Below, piece after piece: positions 1 to 8,837 of a DNA stretch of 64,000 nucleotides. The notes beneath the pieces are model-generated. The model saw only the letters and a program-made list of their open reading frames with translations, was not told the DNA's origin and made no database searches. This stretch comes from Rhabdonatronobacter sediminivivens (lineage in GTDB: Bacteria > Pseudomonadota > Alphaproteobacteria > Rhodobacterales > Rhodobacteraceae): assembly GCF_013415485.1 (NCBI RefSeq), contig NZ_JACBXS010000011.1, positions 46,837-110,836 of the forward strand, in the 5' to 3' direction. How positions within the stretch are numbered: the stretch's first letter is position 1; each line of letters opens with the position of its first letter. Both the position numbers and the translations under genes were made by a program.

Positions 1-213
1 CTCGTTGTGCAGGAAGGGGGATATAACCCCGCCTACACGGGCTTTTGCGCCTATGCCACGGCGCTGGGCTTCCTGGGCGCGCCGCTCGATCTGTCGGACC
101 CGCTGGCCTATTACCCCGAGGATCAGGCCGCCGCAGCGCAGGCCGTGACCGCAGTTGTGGCGCGCCATCCGCTGCTGGATCCTGACGGGCAGTGGGCGCC
201 GGATCGCGGCTGA
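1..213 (+). CDS. Histone deacetylase family protein (3' fragment)
   Basis: Only the last 70 codons are inside the window; the frame is open from base 1 and stops with TGA at 211-213. The peptide opens LVVQEGGYNPAYTGFCAYA, which matches the C-terminal signature of class II histone deacetylase/acetylpolyamine amidohydrolase proteins, where the EGGY segment closes the active-site pocket. The family removes acetyl groups from lysine or polyamines using a metal ion. The metal ligands lie upstream and cannot be checked. The gene converges on the thioredoxin-CcdA gene with a 57-bp gap. Confidence 0.7.
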   Translation, partial: LVVQEGGYNPAYTGFCAYATALGFLGAPLDLSDPLAYYPEDQAAAAQAVTAVVARHPLLDPDGQWAPDRG

Positions 214-270
214 TCATTTGGGGCGCGGTTCCGGGGGGCGCGGTGCCTGCGCTGTCGCTGCCCGGGCAGG

Positions 271-1503
271 TCACGCCCGGCGGCGGGCCTCGCCAAGCAG
301 GACCAATGCTGCGATGCCCAGGGCTGCCCCGAACAGCATCATCGATGCGCCCAGGTCTTCCATCAACTCTGGCCGCAGCGCCAGCGCTCCGGCCAGCGCC
401 ACCATGACCACCCCGCCAATCAGCTTGAGCGCGCGGCCATGGCGTTCGCCCATGCGGCCCAGGCTCATGCCGGTGATGGCCAGGGCAAAGATCATCAACT
501 CGACCCCCAGATAGATCAGCACATAGAGCGCCAGCAGGCCCCAGAACCCGGCCCCCGTGGTCACGCCGCGCTCGGCCAGGATGCCGGACCAGACCACCGG
601 AAACCCTGCCGTGCAGGGCAGTTCCACCAGCGCAATCCCCGCCGCCATGGCGACCGTTGCCGCCATCAGCGCAGGTGTGCCAAGGTCCTCCTGCCGCAGG
701 CGGCGGATACGCGCATAGATACCGGGTTTCTGCCCTTCAGGGATGGAGAAGCTGATCCCGCGCCCGTACCAGAGGTAATCCTTGATGCTGACCAGCCCGA
801 AGCCCAGCGCAAACAGCGCCACCGCCCAGCGCACCCAGGGCAGCGCAAAGGCCCAGGCCATGACGCTGAACAGCCCGGCGATGAAGGCACCATAGATCAG
901 CGCCGTGGTCAGCAGGAAGCTGACCCCCACCACCGCCACCCGCCTGCGCGACCCCGAGGCGATGACCATGCCCAGAAGGAGGGTCAGCACCCAGAGCGAA
1001 CAGGGGTTGAAGCCATCCACAAAGGCGATCAGCACCGTGACCCCGGCCAGCGGGGCCGCGCTTGGGTCCACCGGGCCCAGGACCGGCAGGCGCAGGGCGC
1101 TGTCGGTGGCGGTTTCGGTGCCTGAAAGCGCGGCCTCGACCGCCGCTTCGATCTCGGCGCGCAGCCTGGGCGTGTCACCGACCCAGGCCCGTTTGCCCAG
1201 CATCAGCGTGGGCACGAATTCAGCCCGGATGCCGCGCTCGGCGGCCATCGTGTCAAAGCGCGTGTGGTAGCGGTCCGAGCCTGAAAGCTCCATCAATTCG
1301 ACGCGCAGGCCCGGAAAGCGTTCTTCCAGCCCGTCAATCCAGGGCTTCTGGCGGATGCAGACCGGGCAGGTCAGGCTCCAGAACACATGCAATACGGGGC
1401 CGTTGGTGTCCGGCGCCGCGGCCCTTGCCGGGGCAAGGCTGGCCGGCAGTGCCGCCAACACCAGCCACAGGATGACAAGCACCCGCGTCACGCCCAGCCA
1501 CAC
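271..1503 (-). CDS. Periplasmic thioredoxin domain fused to CcdA-like membrane protein
   Basis: This 410-aa protein starts at GTG. It has a signal peptide (about 1-30), then a thioredoxin-like domain with CPVC at residues 46-49, then from about residue 153 a multi-span domain with the paired membrane cysteines typical of CcdA/DsbD (NPCSLWVL and ELPCTAGFPVVW). Known relatives pass electrons across the membrane between cytoplasmic thiols and periplasmic dithiols. It is the last gene of the acyl-CoA synthetase/E1/E2/ACP operon, 5 bp after the ACP gene, so it is probably co-transcribed. I infer a thiol-redox role linked to that complex; a general cytochrome c or Dsb role is the alternative. Confidence 0.75.
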   Translation of the reverse strand: MWLGVTRVLVILWLVLAALPASLAPARAAAPDTNGPVLHVFWSLTCPVCIRQKPWIDGLEERFPGLRVELMELSGSDRYHTRFDTMAAERGIRAEFVPTLMLGKRAWVGDTPRLRAEIEAAVEAALSGTETATDSALRLPVLGPVDPSAAPLAGVTVLIAFVDGFNPCSLWVLTLLLGMVIASGSRRRVAVVGVSFLLTTALIYGAFIAGLFSVMAWAFALPWVRWAVALFALGFGLVSIKDYLWYGRGISFSIPEGQKPGIYARIRRLRQEDLGTPALMAATVAMAAGIALVELPCTAGFPVVWSGILAERGVTTGAGFWGLLALYVLIYLGVELMIFALAITGMSLGRMGERHGRALKLIGGVVMVALAGALALRPELMEDLGASMMLFGAALGIAALVLLGEARRRA

Positions 1504-1508
1504 GCCCG

Positions 1509-1757
1509 TCAGCCCGCCAGCGCCCGGCCCAGATAGCGCACGGCCTTTGCAGTGGTGGCCAGTTCGGGGTAATCCGACTCCGGGATCGGCAGGCCGAAGC
1601 GCTTGTGCAAGGCGCTGACCAGGTTCAGGAAATCCATGGAATCCAGGCCCAGATCGTCCTGCATATGCGCGTCATCCTCCAACGTATCCGGGTCGATGTC
1701 CGGGGCGACCGAGGTCAGATCCTCGATGAAGGCGGCGCGGATGTCTTCGGGGGTCAT
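1509..1757 (-). CDS. Acyl carrier protein
   Basis: This 82-aa acidic protein has the ACP phosphopantetheine motif LGLDSMDF, with Ser40 as the expected attachment site. Its ATG overlaps the E2 stop codon (ATGA), which indicates translational coupling. It is not the housekeeping AcpP by context, since no fab genes are nearby. Sitting directly after E2, it may accept an acyl group from the E2 lipoyl domain or carry a specialised acyl intermediate; that role is inference. Confidence 0.85.
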   Translation of the reverse strand: MTPEDIRAAFIEDLTSVAPDIDPDTLEDDAHMQDDLGLDSMDFLNLVSALHKRFGLPIPESDYPELATTAKAVRYLGRALAG

Positions 1758-2977
1758 AGCGTGTCTGGCTCCTGCAGCAGTCGGTCGATTTCGGCAAGGA
1801 ATGTGGCGCCGCGGCGGCCATCGCTGACACGGTGATCGGCGGCCAGCGTTGCGGTGACGCAGACCCGCGCGGCCACGCTTCCGTCATGCACCACGGGCGC
1901 CGGGCGCGGGCTGCCAAAGCCCACCAGCGCCACCTGCGGCGGGTAGATGACGCCGAACAGCGCATCCACCCCGTTTTCGCCCAGGCTGGAAATGGTGACG
2001 GTGCCCTGCGTGATTTCGCTGTTGCGCAAACGCCCGGTGCGGGTGCGGGCGACCAGATCACGCATTGCGGCCATGATGTCATCAAGGCTCTTCTCGCGCG
2101 CATCCATGATCGCGGGCGCAATCAGCCCGCCGCCGCGCATGGCCACCGCCATGCCGCAATTGATGGTGTCCGAGGGCGCGTAATCCCCGCCCTCGAAACG
2201 GCCATTGAGTTCCGGCACCTTCGCCAGCGCCCGCACCGTGGCGCGGATCAGCAGCGCCCCCATCAGCAAGCGCCTGTCGGGGCTGCGTTCGGCGTTGGTC
2301 GCGGCCAGCCAGTCCTGCGCCGCCTGCAGGTCGATCCGGTGCGAAAGGTAGTAATGCGGGATTTCCCGCTTGGCGCGCGACATGGCAGCAGCAATGGCGC
2401 GGCGCATTTCAGCCATGTCGAGGCCCGGCTTGCCTTTTGCGGCTGGTTTCCCGGAAGCCTTCGCATGCGCCTCGACATCCGCCAGAAGCACCGCCCCGCC
2501 GGGGCCGGAGCCTGGCACATCGCTCAGATCAAGCCCCACTTCCGCAGCCCGCGCCTTGGCGGCGGGCGAGGCCAATGCTCCTGATGGCACCCTGCCCGGT
2601 GCCCTGGCACCGGGCGGCGCCCCCGAAGCGCCATGGGAGGGTGGGCGGGGCGCTGAGGGGGCGCTTTCTGGCGTGGGCGGTGTCACGGGCGCAGCGGGCT
2701 CCGGTTCGGGAGCCGCTTCGGGCGTCTCGTCCTCCACTTCGCCCGGCTTGCGGATGCGCGCCAGCGGCGCACCCACGGGCAGGGTCTGGCCGGGTGCGGC
2801 GATAAGTTCCACCACCTCACCCGACTCAAAAATCTCGATCTCGATGGCACCCTTCTGGGTTTCCACCACCGCGACGATATCGCCGCGCGCCAGCCGGTCG
2901 CCCGGCCCCACCAGCCATTCGGCCAGCTTCCCGCTCTCCATGTCGGCGCCCAGCGAGGGCATGGTGAAGATGCTCAT
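1754..2977 (-). CDS. Dihydrolipoamide acyltransferase (E2) of a 2-oxoacid dehydrogenase complex
   Basis: This 407-aa protein has one lipoyl domain (1-78, lipoyl Lys42 in [10 protein letters not shown]), a Pro/Ala-rich linker (about 82-135), a peripheral-subunit-binding domain (about 136-172) and a catalytic domain ending in DHRVSDG (His382, Asp386). The family transfers the acyl group from lipoamide to CoA. The start is the ATG at 2977, which overlaps the E1 stop; the open frame runs upstream into E1 but the extra residues are not lipoyl-like. Oddity: residues 105-121 are encoded by a G-quadruplex palindromic repeat nearly identical to an intergenic copy at 15080-15127. Confidence 0.93.
   Translation of the reverse strand: MSIFTMPSLGADMESGKLAEWLVGPGDRLARGDIVAVVETQKGAIEIEIFESGEVVELIAAPGQTLPVGAPLARIRKPGEVEDETPEAAPEPEPAAPVTPPTPESAPSAPRPPSHGASGAPPGARAPGRVPSGALASPAAKARAAEVGLDLSDVPGSGPGGAVLLADVEAHAKASGKPAAKGKPGLDMAEMRRAIAAAMSRAKREIPHYYLSHRIDLQAAQDWLAATNAERSPDRRLLMGALLIRATVRALAKVPELNGRFEGGDYAPSDTINCGMAVAMRGGGLIAPAIMDAREKSLDDIMAAMRDLVARTRTGRLRNSEITQGTVTISSLGENGVDALFGVIYPPQVALVGFGSPRPAPVVHDGSVAARVCVTATLAADHRVSDGRRGATFLAEIDRLLQEPDTL
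2617..2664 (+). repeat. Stem-flanked G4 repeat, copy A (inside E2)
   Basis: This 48-nt element has 16-nt inverted arms (2617-2632 and 2649-2664, 14 of 16 paired) around a plus-strand core GGGAGGGTGGGCGGGG (2635-2650). It is 46/48 identical to the reverse complement of copy B (15080-15127). It lies in frame within the coding region for the E2 linker; the G-rich strand is the template strand there. Confidence 0.9.
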
Positions 2978-4965
2978 TTGCCCACTCCCGGCAACGCCTT
3001 CACCGCCGCCACGATATCCGCGACCTGCGGCAGCGCCGCGGTTTCCAGATGCTTCGGATAGGGCACCGGCACCTCGGCGGAACAGACCCGGCCCACCGGC
3101 GCGTCCAGATGCCAGAAACACGCCTCCTGCACGCGCGCCGCAATCTCCCCGGCCAGCGATCCCGTGCGCCAGCCTTCATCCACCACCACCGCGCGCCGCG
3201 TGCGGGCGACCGAGTCCATGATGGTTTCATCGTCGATGGGGCGCAGGCTGCGCAGGTCGATCACCTCGGTCTCGATCCCGTCCCCGGCCAGCGCCTCGGC
3301 CGCTTCCAGCGCCTTCCACAGGCTGTAGCTCCAGGCAATCAGGGTCACATCGCGCCCCTTGCGGCGCACCATCGCGCGGTCGATATCCACCGGCCCGGCG
3401 TTGTCGGGCAACTGCCCGGCCATATTGTAGAGCATCACATGCTCAAACAGGATCACCGGGTCAGGCTCCTGCAGCGCGGTCCAGAGCATGCCCCGCGCAT
3501 CTTCCAGCGTTGCCGGTGCCACCACCCGCAGCCCCGGAATATGGGCGTAGTAATTCTCCAGCGAATGCGAGTGCTGCGCCGCCAGTTGTCGCCCCGCGCC
3601 GGTGGCCATGCGGATCACCAGCGGCACGCCGAACTGTCCGCCGGACATGTGGCGCATGGTGGCCGCCGTGTTCAGGATCTGATCCAGCGCCAGCAACGAG
3701 AAGTTGACCGTCATGATCTCGACGATCGGGCGCATCCCGGCCATGGCGGCACCGATGCCCGCACCGGTAAAGCCGCCCTCGGCCAGCGGAGTATCCCGAA
3801 TGCGCCCTTCGCCGAATTCCTTCAACAGCCCCATGGACACCGCATAGCACCCGCCATAGGCGCCGATATCCTCGCCCATCATGAACACGCGCTCGTCGCG
3901 CAACAGCGCATCGGTGATCGCCGCGCGGCAACAGTCGCGATAGGTGCTGTCCACCAGCTTGCCGGGCGCCACGGGTTCGGGCGGGGCGGGGCGTTCCCCG
4001 GCGACCGTATGGCGGGTCAGGTCTTCGACCGGCTCCCACGGGGCCTGTTCGCAGGCGGCGACGGCATTGCGCAACTGCGCCTCTACCTCTGCCTCGATGG
4101 CGTCGATTTCCTCTTGCCGGACCAGCCCGTTCTCCAGCAGCCACGACTGGTAACGGGTGATGGGCGAGCGCTTGCGCCATTCGGCGACCTCGGACTTGTC
4201 GCGGTACTTCTCGGCGTCGAACATGGAATGCGGGCGGGTGCGATAGGTCTGGCAGTGCAGGAATTGCGGTCCTTCGCCCGCGCGGGCCGCCGCCACCAGC
4301 CGTCGCGCGACAGCCTCGACCGCCACCACATCATTGCCATCCACCGACTCGGCGTGCATCCCGTAACTGGCGGCGCGGGCAGCGAAATCGGTATTGGCCT
4401 GCACGCGCTCCACCGCCGTGCCCATGGCATAGAGGTTGTTTTCCAGCACGAAGAACACCGGTAGCTTCCACAGCGCAGCCAGGTTCATGGCCTCGTGGAA
4501 CGCGCCTTCGGCCAGCGCGCCATCGCCAAAGAAACAGACGGTGATCCGGTCTGCGCCTTGCATCGCATCGCCCAGCCCCAGCCCCACGGCCAGCGGCAAC
4601 CCGCCGCCGACGATGGCATTGCCGCCATAGAGGTTGGTCTCATGGTCAAAGAGATGCATCGACCCGCCGCGCCCGCCCGCGCAGCCGGTGGCCTTGCCGT
4701 ACATTTCCGCCAGCGCGGATTCCATGCTCATCCCGCGCGCCAGCGCATGGCCGTGTTCACGGTAGGTGGACACCACGCGGTCGCGTTCCTCTAGCGCCGC
4801 AGAGACGCCCACCGCCACCGCTTCCTCGCCATCATAAAGGTGCAGGAAGCCGCGGATATGCTCCTGCGTGTAAAGCTCGTAGCTCTTTTCCTCGAACCGC
4901 CGGATACGGATCATGCCGCGCAGCAGGTCCAGCGCGTGGACGTGGTCCAGTTTCACCTTGGTCAT
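2974..4965 (-). CDS. 2-oxoacid dehydrogenase E1, fused alpha and beta subunits
   Basis: This 663-aa protein is a single-chain E1. The alpha part (about 1-320) carries the thiamine diphosphate motif GDG at 147-149 through ENN at 175-177. The beta part starts near 336 ([20 protein letters not shown]). E1 decarboxylates a 2-oxo acid and reductively acylates the E2 lipoyl group. Fused E1 chains occur among acetoin, branched-chain and other 2-oxoacid dehydrogenases, so the substrate cannot be named. Both the start (with the synthetase stop) and the stop (with the E2 start) are 4-bp overlaps. No E3 gene is present in the window. Confidence 0.9.
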   Translation of the reverse strand: MTKVKLDHVHALDLLRGMIRIRRFEEKSYELYTQEHIRGFLHLYDGEEAVAVGVSAALEERDRVVSTYREHGHALARGMSMESALAEMYGKATGCAGGRGGSMHLFDHETNLYGGNAIVGGGLPLAVGLGLGDAMQGADRITVCFFGDGALAEGAFHEAMNLAALWKLPVFFVLENNLYAMGTAVERVQANTDFAARAASYGMHAESVDGNDVVAVEAVARRLVAAARAGEGPQFLHCQTYRTRPHSMFDAEKYRDKSEVAEWRKRSPITRYQSWLLENGLVRQEEIDAIEAEVEAQLRNAVAACEQAPWEPVEDLTRHTVAGERPAPPEPVAPGKLVDSTYRDCCRAAITDALLRDERVFMMGEDIGAYGGCYAVSMGLLKEFGEGRIRDTPLAEGGFTGAGIGAAMAGMRPIVEIMTVNFSLLALDQILNTAATMRHMSGGQFGVPLVIRMATGAGRQLAAQHSHSLENYYAHIPGLRVVAPATLEDARGMLWTALQEPDPVILFEHVMLYNMAGQLPDNAGPVDIDRAMVRRKGRDVTLIAWSYSLWKALEAAEALAGDGIETEVIDLRSLRPIDDETIMDSVARTRRAVVVDEGWRTGSLAGEIAARVQEACFWHLDAPVGRVCSAEVPVPYPKHLETAALPQVADIVAAVKALPGVGK

Positions 4966-6692
4966 TTGGAATCCCCCTCCAGCGTGGACAGATCGCCCTC
5001 GGGCAGGCCCAACTCGCGCGCGCGCAGCAGGCGGCGCATGATCTTGCCCGAGCGTGTGCGGGGCAGCTTCTCGCGAAACACGATCTCGCGCGGGGCGACG
5101 GCGGGGCCAAGGCGCTTGCGCGCATGGCCCCTGAGTTCGCGCTCGAGCGCGTCTCCGGCCTCGAAGCCCGCTTTCAGGGTCACGAAGGCCTTGACCAGCT
5201 CGCCCGCCGTTTCATCCGGCACGCCGATCACCGCAGCCTCGGCCACGGCTTCATGTTCGATCAGGGCGCTTTCCACCTCGAACGGGCCGATCAGGTGCCC
5301 GGCAGACTTGATCAGGTCATCGGCGCGGCCCACGAACCAGAAATACCCGTCCGGATCGCGCATCGCCAGATCGCCCGTCAGATACCAGCCGCCTTTGAAC
5401 ACCTTGGCGTAGCGCTCGGGCTGGCCCAGATATTCGCGCATCATCGACGGCCAGCCGGGGCGCAGCGCCAGCTCGCCGATCTCGCCGTCGGGGAGTTCTG
5501 TGACGCTCTCGCCCTCCACCTGTACGATCCCGGCCTCGATCCCCGGAAGGGGCTTGCCCATGGCGCCGGGCTTGATGCCCATCTCGGCGGTATTGGCGAT
5601 CATGATGCCGCCGGTTTCCGACTGCCACCAGTTGTCATGGAAGGGCAGGCCAAAGACCTGCTGGCCCCAGAGCACGCATTCGGCGTTCAGCGGCTCACCG
5701 ACCGAGGCGAGAAACCGCAGCGCGCTGAAATCGTGCCCCTCTGCGGCCTTCGGCCCTGCGCGCATCATCATGCGGATCGCCGTCGGCGCTGTGTACCAGA
5801 CCTGCACGCGCTCGTTCTCCAGGATCGCATACCAGCGCTCAAGGTCGAATTCGGCCTCGTCCACCACCATGGTCACGCGGTTGCACAGGGGCGAGATGAT
5901 GCCGTAGCTCATCCCCGTCACCCAGCCCGGATCGGCGGTGCACCAGTAGACATCGCCCGGGCGCAGGTCCAGCGCCAGACGCCCGGTTTCCGAATGCGCC
6001 ACCACCGCCTGATGGACATGCACCACCCCCTTGGGCAGGCCGGTGGTGCCCGAGGTGAAGTGCAGAAGCGCCATGTCCTCGGGGTCGGTGGACACGGTGT
6101 CGAAATGCTCCGAGGCTGCGGCCATGGCCGGGCCCAGCGCGACGCAGCCCTCGGGCGCGTCATTGCCCACGATCAGCACCAGCTTCAGCCCCGGCATCTC
6201 GGCGCGCCATGGCGCCACCTTGCGCTTGTAATGTGCGGCGGTGGTCACCAGCACGCTGGCCGCGCCGATCTCCATGCGCGCGCGCACGGGTTCCGGGCCG
6301 AAGGCGGCAAAGAGCGGGCTGACCACCACACCGGCTTTCAGCGCCCCCAACGTCGCGGCATAGAGCGCCGGTATCCGGCCCGCCAGCAGGAACAGCCGTT
6401 CGCCACGGGTGACCCCATGCGCGCGCAGCACATGGGCAAAGCGCGCGGCATCGGCGGCCAGATCACGATAGCTCAGAACATGCCGGGTGCCGTCCTTGCC
6501 AAGCCAGATCAGCGCCGCCTGATCGCCATGCCCAGCCGCGACATGCCGGTCCAGCGCCTCATGCGCGATGTTCAGCCCGCCATCTGCAAGCCCCTGCAGC
6601 CGCCTGCGGGCGGCCTCCCATCCTGTGGGCTGCTGCTGCCGCCGCCGCGTGGCGTCTTGCGGCGCGGGTTTGGAAATGAACTGCGGTGTCAT
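4962..6692 (-). CDS. AMP-forming acyl-CoA synthetase, AcsA-like
   Basis: This 576-aa adenylate-forming enzyme has the P-loop motif [10 protein letters not shown], the acetyl-CoA synthetase feature NWWQSETGG, the hinge motif [20 protein letters not shown] and the catalytic lysine RSGK (Lys550). Length and sequence fit the short AcsA type better than the 650-aa Acs type. It activates a carboxylic acid with ATP and CoA. I chose ATG 6692 because a G-rich ribosome site (GGGGAGGG) precedes it. It is the first gene of the operon with E1, E2, ACP and the CcdA-like protein, so acyl-CoA supply or recycling for that complex is the likely job. Confidence 0.88.
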   Translation of the reverse strand: MTPQFISKPAPQDATRRRQQQPTGWEAARRRLQGLADGGLNIAHEALDRHVAAGHGDQAALIWLGKDGTRHVLSYRDLAADAARFAHVLRAHGVTRGERLFLLAGRIPALYAATLGALKAGVVVSPLFAAFGPEPVRARMEIGAASVLVTTAAHYKRKVAPWRAEMPGLKLVLIVGNDAPEGCVALGPAMAAASEHFDTVSTDPEDMALLHFTSGTTGLPKGVVHVHQAVVAHSETGRLALDLRPGDVYWCTADPGWVTGMSYGIISPLCNRVTMVVDEAEFDLERWYAILENERVQVWYTAPTAIRMMMRAGPKAAEGHDFSALRFLASVGEPLNAECVLWGQQVFGLPFHDNWWQSETGGIMIANTAEMGIKPGAMGKPLPGIEAGIVQVEGESVTELPDGEIGELALRPGWPSMMREYLGQPERYAKVFKGGWYLTGDLAMRDPDGYFWFVGRADDLIKSAGHLIGPFEVESALIEHEAVAEAAVIGVPDETAGELVKAFVTLKAGFEAGDALERELRGHARKRLGPAVAPREIVFREKLPRTRSGKIMRRLLRARELGLPEGDLSTLEGDSK

Positions 6693-6859
6693 GGCCCCCC
6701 CTCCCCGGGTGCGTATGCGCGGCGCGTCCTTCGCCCGTGGCCGCACATCTGGCGGTCAGCGGGATCACGGCAAAGGGTGACGGCGAATCGCCGGGTTGTC
6801 CTTGACGCAGATCAGGGGGAATGGATATCGCCGGGGTCCACAAGGGCCTGACCGGGACA

Positions 6860-6913
6860 CAAGGCCCCGGGTTGCGGACAAGGCCCCGGGTTGCGGACAA
6901 AGCCCCGCGTTAC
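6860..6913. repeat. 19-bp tandem repeat, 2 full units plus a degenerate third
   Basis: The unit CAAGGCCCCGGGTTGCGGA occurs exactly at 6860-6878 and 6879-6897. A decayed third unit runs into the stop codon of the S8 peptidase gene (TAA at 6910-6912 on minus). It lies in the 217-bp gap between the peptidase end and the synthetase start, where I see no gene. Confidence 0.8.
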
Positions 6914-8613
6914 AGGCCGTCACGCCAGGGCAGGGGGCCTATATCCGCCAGGACCGGCGGTGCGCCTGCGTGCCCTTGCGCTGAAGCGGCGGCGACGATG
7001 GACGCGCGGTCGGTCAGGTCAGCGCCTGCGGCCAGTTGCATCGCCAGCCAGCGCGTGGCGCGTGGCGCGGCCAGGCTGGTGCCGCTGGACCTTTGCAGCG
7101 CCCTGCCGCGGCTGGCCGGGACCAGCAGGCCGGGCATGTTGGCGCTGCGATCCGCCGGGGCCAGCAGGTCGCCGGGGCTTCCATCCTCCAGCAGCCCGCC
7201 ATAGGGCGGCAGACCCTGCCCCCCGCGCCCATGGGCGGCCCCCACCCGCAGTTGCGTCTGCCCGGTCGCCAGCGCATTGACCGTGCCGTTGCGCCGCACG
7301 GCTGTTGCGCCCGGGGGCAGGTTGTCCGGGTCGGCCTCGGGCCAGTGGCCATCGGGGGTGCGGCGCCGGTATCCTTCAGCCACCAGCCCGGATTGCCGCC
7401 CGCCGGGGCGGAAACCGGGCAGGGTATCATCGCGCTGCACGGCTATGGTGCAGGGGCCGGGGCTGTCGGCGCAGAGCGTGATCCGCCAGCACCCGGGCGG
7501 GGCCGTGGGCGCGCCGGGGGCCGCAGGGCGGGTGGGCGGCACGATCAGCGTCAGCCGCTGGCGCCAGTGATCGCCCCCCGCAGGGAGGGTCTGCAGCATC
7601 AGCCGTGCAGCCTCGTGCCCTGTGTCATCCAGCAGCCGCGCCAGCCCGGGGCCGCCGAACTGCGTGGCGATGGCGCTGCCCCCGGGGCGTTGCAGCGTCA
7701 GGCGCAGCGGCGGCTGGGGCAGGGGGGATGCAGGGCCCCAAAGCTCCAGCGCCGAAGGGGTCCGGTCATCGGGGGGCAGGTGCCACTGCATGGTCCCGCC
7801 CGGGGCCAGCGTGCCGCGCAAGCGCCCTTGGCGGCTGTTGCCGCTGGGCAGGATGAACTGAACCGGACCCAGCAACGGATCCGGCTGGCTGGCCACGCTG
7901 TCCTGCAGCTGCGTGACCAGCGCGCTGCCGTCAAGACTGCCCGCCGTCAGCCCCATGGACAGGTTGATCACCACCGGCAGCTTCTGCCCCAGCGCCCGGG
8001 CCAGCGCCCGCGCCCGGGCCAGAATGTAGAAAACCGCCGCCTGGATGAACAGCGGCGAGAAACTGCCCGAGGTATCGGCCACGCTGAAATCCGGCAGCGA
8101 CACGGCGATCAGCGGATGATCCAGCCCTTGCGGATCCCCGGGCGCGAAACCCGCCGCAAGCGCCGTCACCGCCGCGCCATGGCTGGCCATGCGCTGCAAG
8201 TCCACGCCACCGCGCCGGGCCGGGTCGATCACCCCGAACCGGCGATAGACCTGCGCTTCGCCCCGCCGTGCCCCGGTGCCCAGGCGATAGTGGTCGATGG
8301 CATGGCCGCGCAGCTCCTGACCAAAGGCGATATCGCAGCGCCGGTCCTGCGCCGGGGCGTCCTGCAGCCAGATCGCCGCCACCCGGCTGTGCCCGGAGGC
8401 GGTGGTCAGCAGCCGATGCGCAAAGGGGATGGCATGGTCGATCACCCCGATCACCGCGCAGCGCCCCGGGTCTGGCGGCAGGGCCTGCGGTGACAGGAAT
8501 TCCGGATCATCGACCAGCGGCAGCCCGGGGCGGATCAGCGCGTCAGGGGGCACAAAGCCGGGCAGCCGGTCGATCAGCGCGCGGTATTTCTCCAGCGTGG
8601 CCTGGGCAATCAT
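6910..8613 (-). CDS. Subtilisin-like S8 family serine peptidase
   Basis: This 567-aa protein has all parts of an S8 triad: Asp59 (VIGVIDHAIPF), His145 (RMASHGAAVTALAAG) and Ser513 (SSGTSLAAP), with an oxyanion Asn in ILPSGNS. There is no signal peptide. A long Pro-rich insertion of about 200 residues separates the Asn and Ser blocks. Its start overlaps the stop of the 70-odd-residue protein before it by 4 bp, and both follow the PAP2-like gene, so they form one operon divergent from a SARP-like regulator. Substrate unknown. A second, more conventional S8 enzyme is encoded at 61046-62401. Confidence 0.85.
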   Translation of the reverse strand: MIAQATLEKYRALIDRLPGFVPPDALIRPGLPLVDDPEFLSPQALPPDPGRCAVIGVIDHAIPFAHRLLTTASGHSRVAAIWLQDAPAQDRRCDIAFGQELRGHAIDHYRLGTGARRGEAQVYRRFGVIDPARRGGVDLQRMASHGAAVTALAAGFAPGDPQGLDHPLIAVSLPDFSVADTSGSFSPLFIQAAVFYILARARALARALGQKLPVVINLSMGLTAGSLDGSALVTQLQDSVASQPDPLLGPVQFILPSGNSRQGRLRGTLAPGGTMQWHLPPDDRTPSALELWGPASPLPQPPLRLTLQRPGGSAIATQFGGPGLARLLDDTGHEAARLMLQTLPAGGDHWRQRLTLIVPPTRPAAPGAPTAPPGCWRITLCADSPGPCTIAVQRDDTLPGFRPGGRQSGLVAEGYRRRTPDGHWPEADPDNLPPGATAVRRNGTVNALATGQTQLRVGAAHGRGGQGLPPYGGLLEDGSPGDLLAPADRSANMPGLLVPASRGRALQRSSGTSLAAPRATRWLAMQLAAGADLTDRASIVAAASAQGHAGAPPVLADIGPLPWRDGL

Positions 8614-8837
8614 GGGTCAAGCGCCGCGGTGATCAGTGCTTCCAGCGCGCCGCAGGCGGCCTGTTCGGTGGCCGGATCGGGCGCCGAGGCCGCGCAACCC
8701 GGCCAGAGGGCGGGCGGTGCGCCGACCTGCGCGCCGGGCGCCTGGGGCGGGTGCAGCATGTAATCGGTCAGGGGGGCGCCGGTCGCGCCGATGCGGTCGG
8801 CCTCGTGCTGCGGTGCGGGGGTCCAGGTCAGCTCCAT
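8610..8837 (-). CDS. Small uncharacterised protein between PAP2-like and S8 peptidase genes
   Basis: This is a 75-aa Ala/Pro-rich protein beginning MELTWTPAPQHEADRIG; an ATG four codons upstream (8849) would give 79 aa. I do not recognise a family. It overlaps the PAP2-like gene end by 10 bp and the peptidase start by 4 bp, so the coupling supports a real gene. It contains two cysteines and no membrane segment. A partner or substrate of the peptidase is possible, but nothing in the sequence proves it. Confidence 0.6.
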   Translation of the reverse strand: MELTWTPAPQHEADRIGATGAPLTDYMLHPPQAPGAQVGAPPALWPGCAASAPDPATEQAACGALEALITAALDP

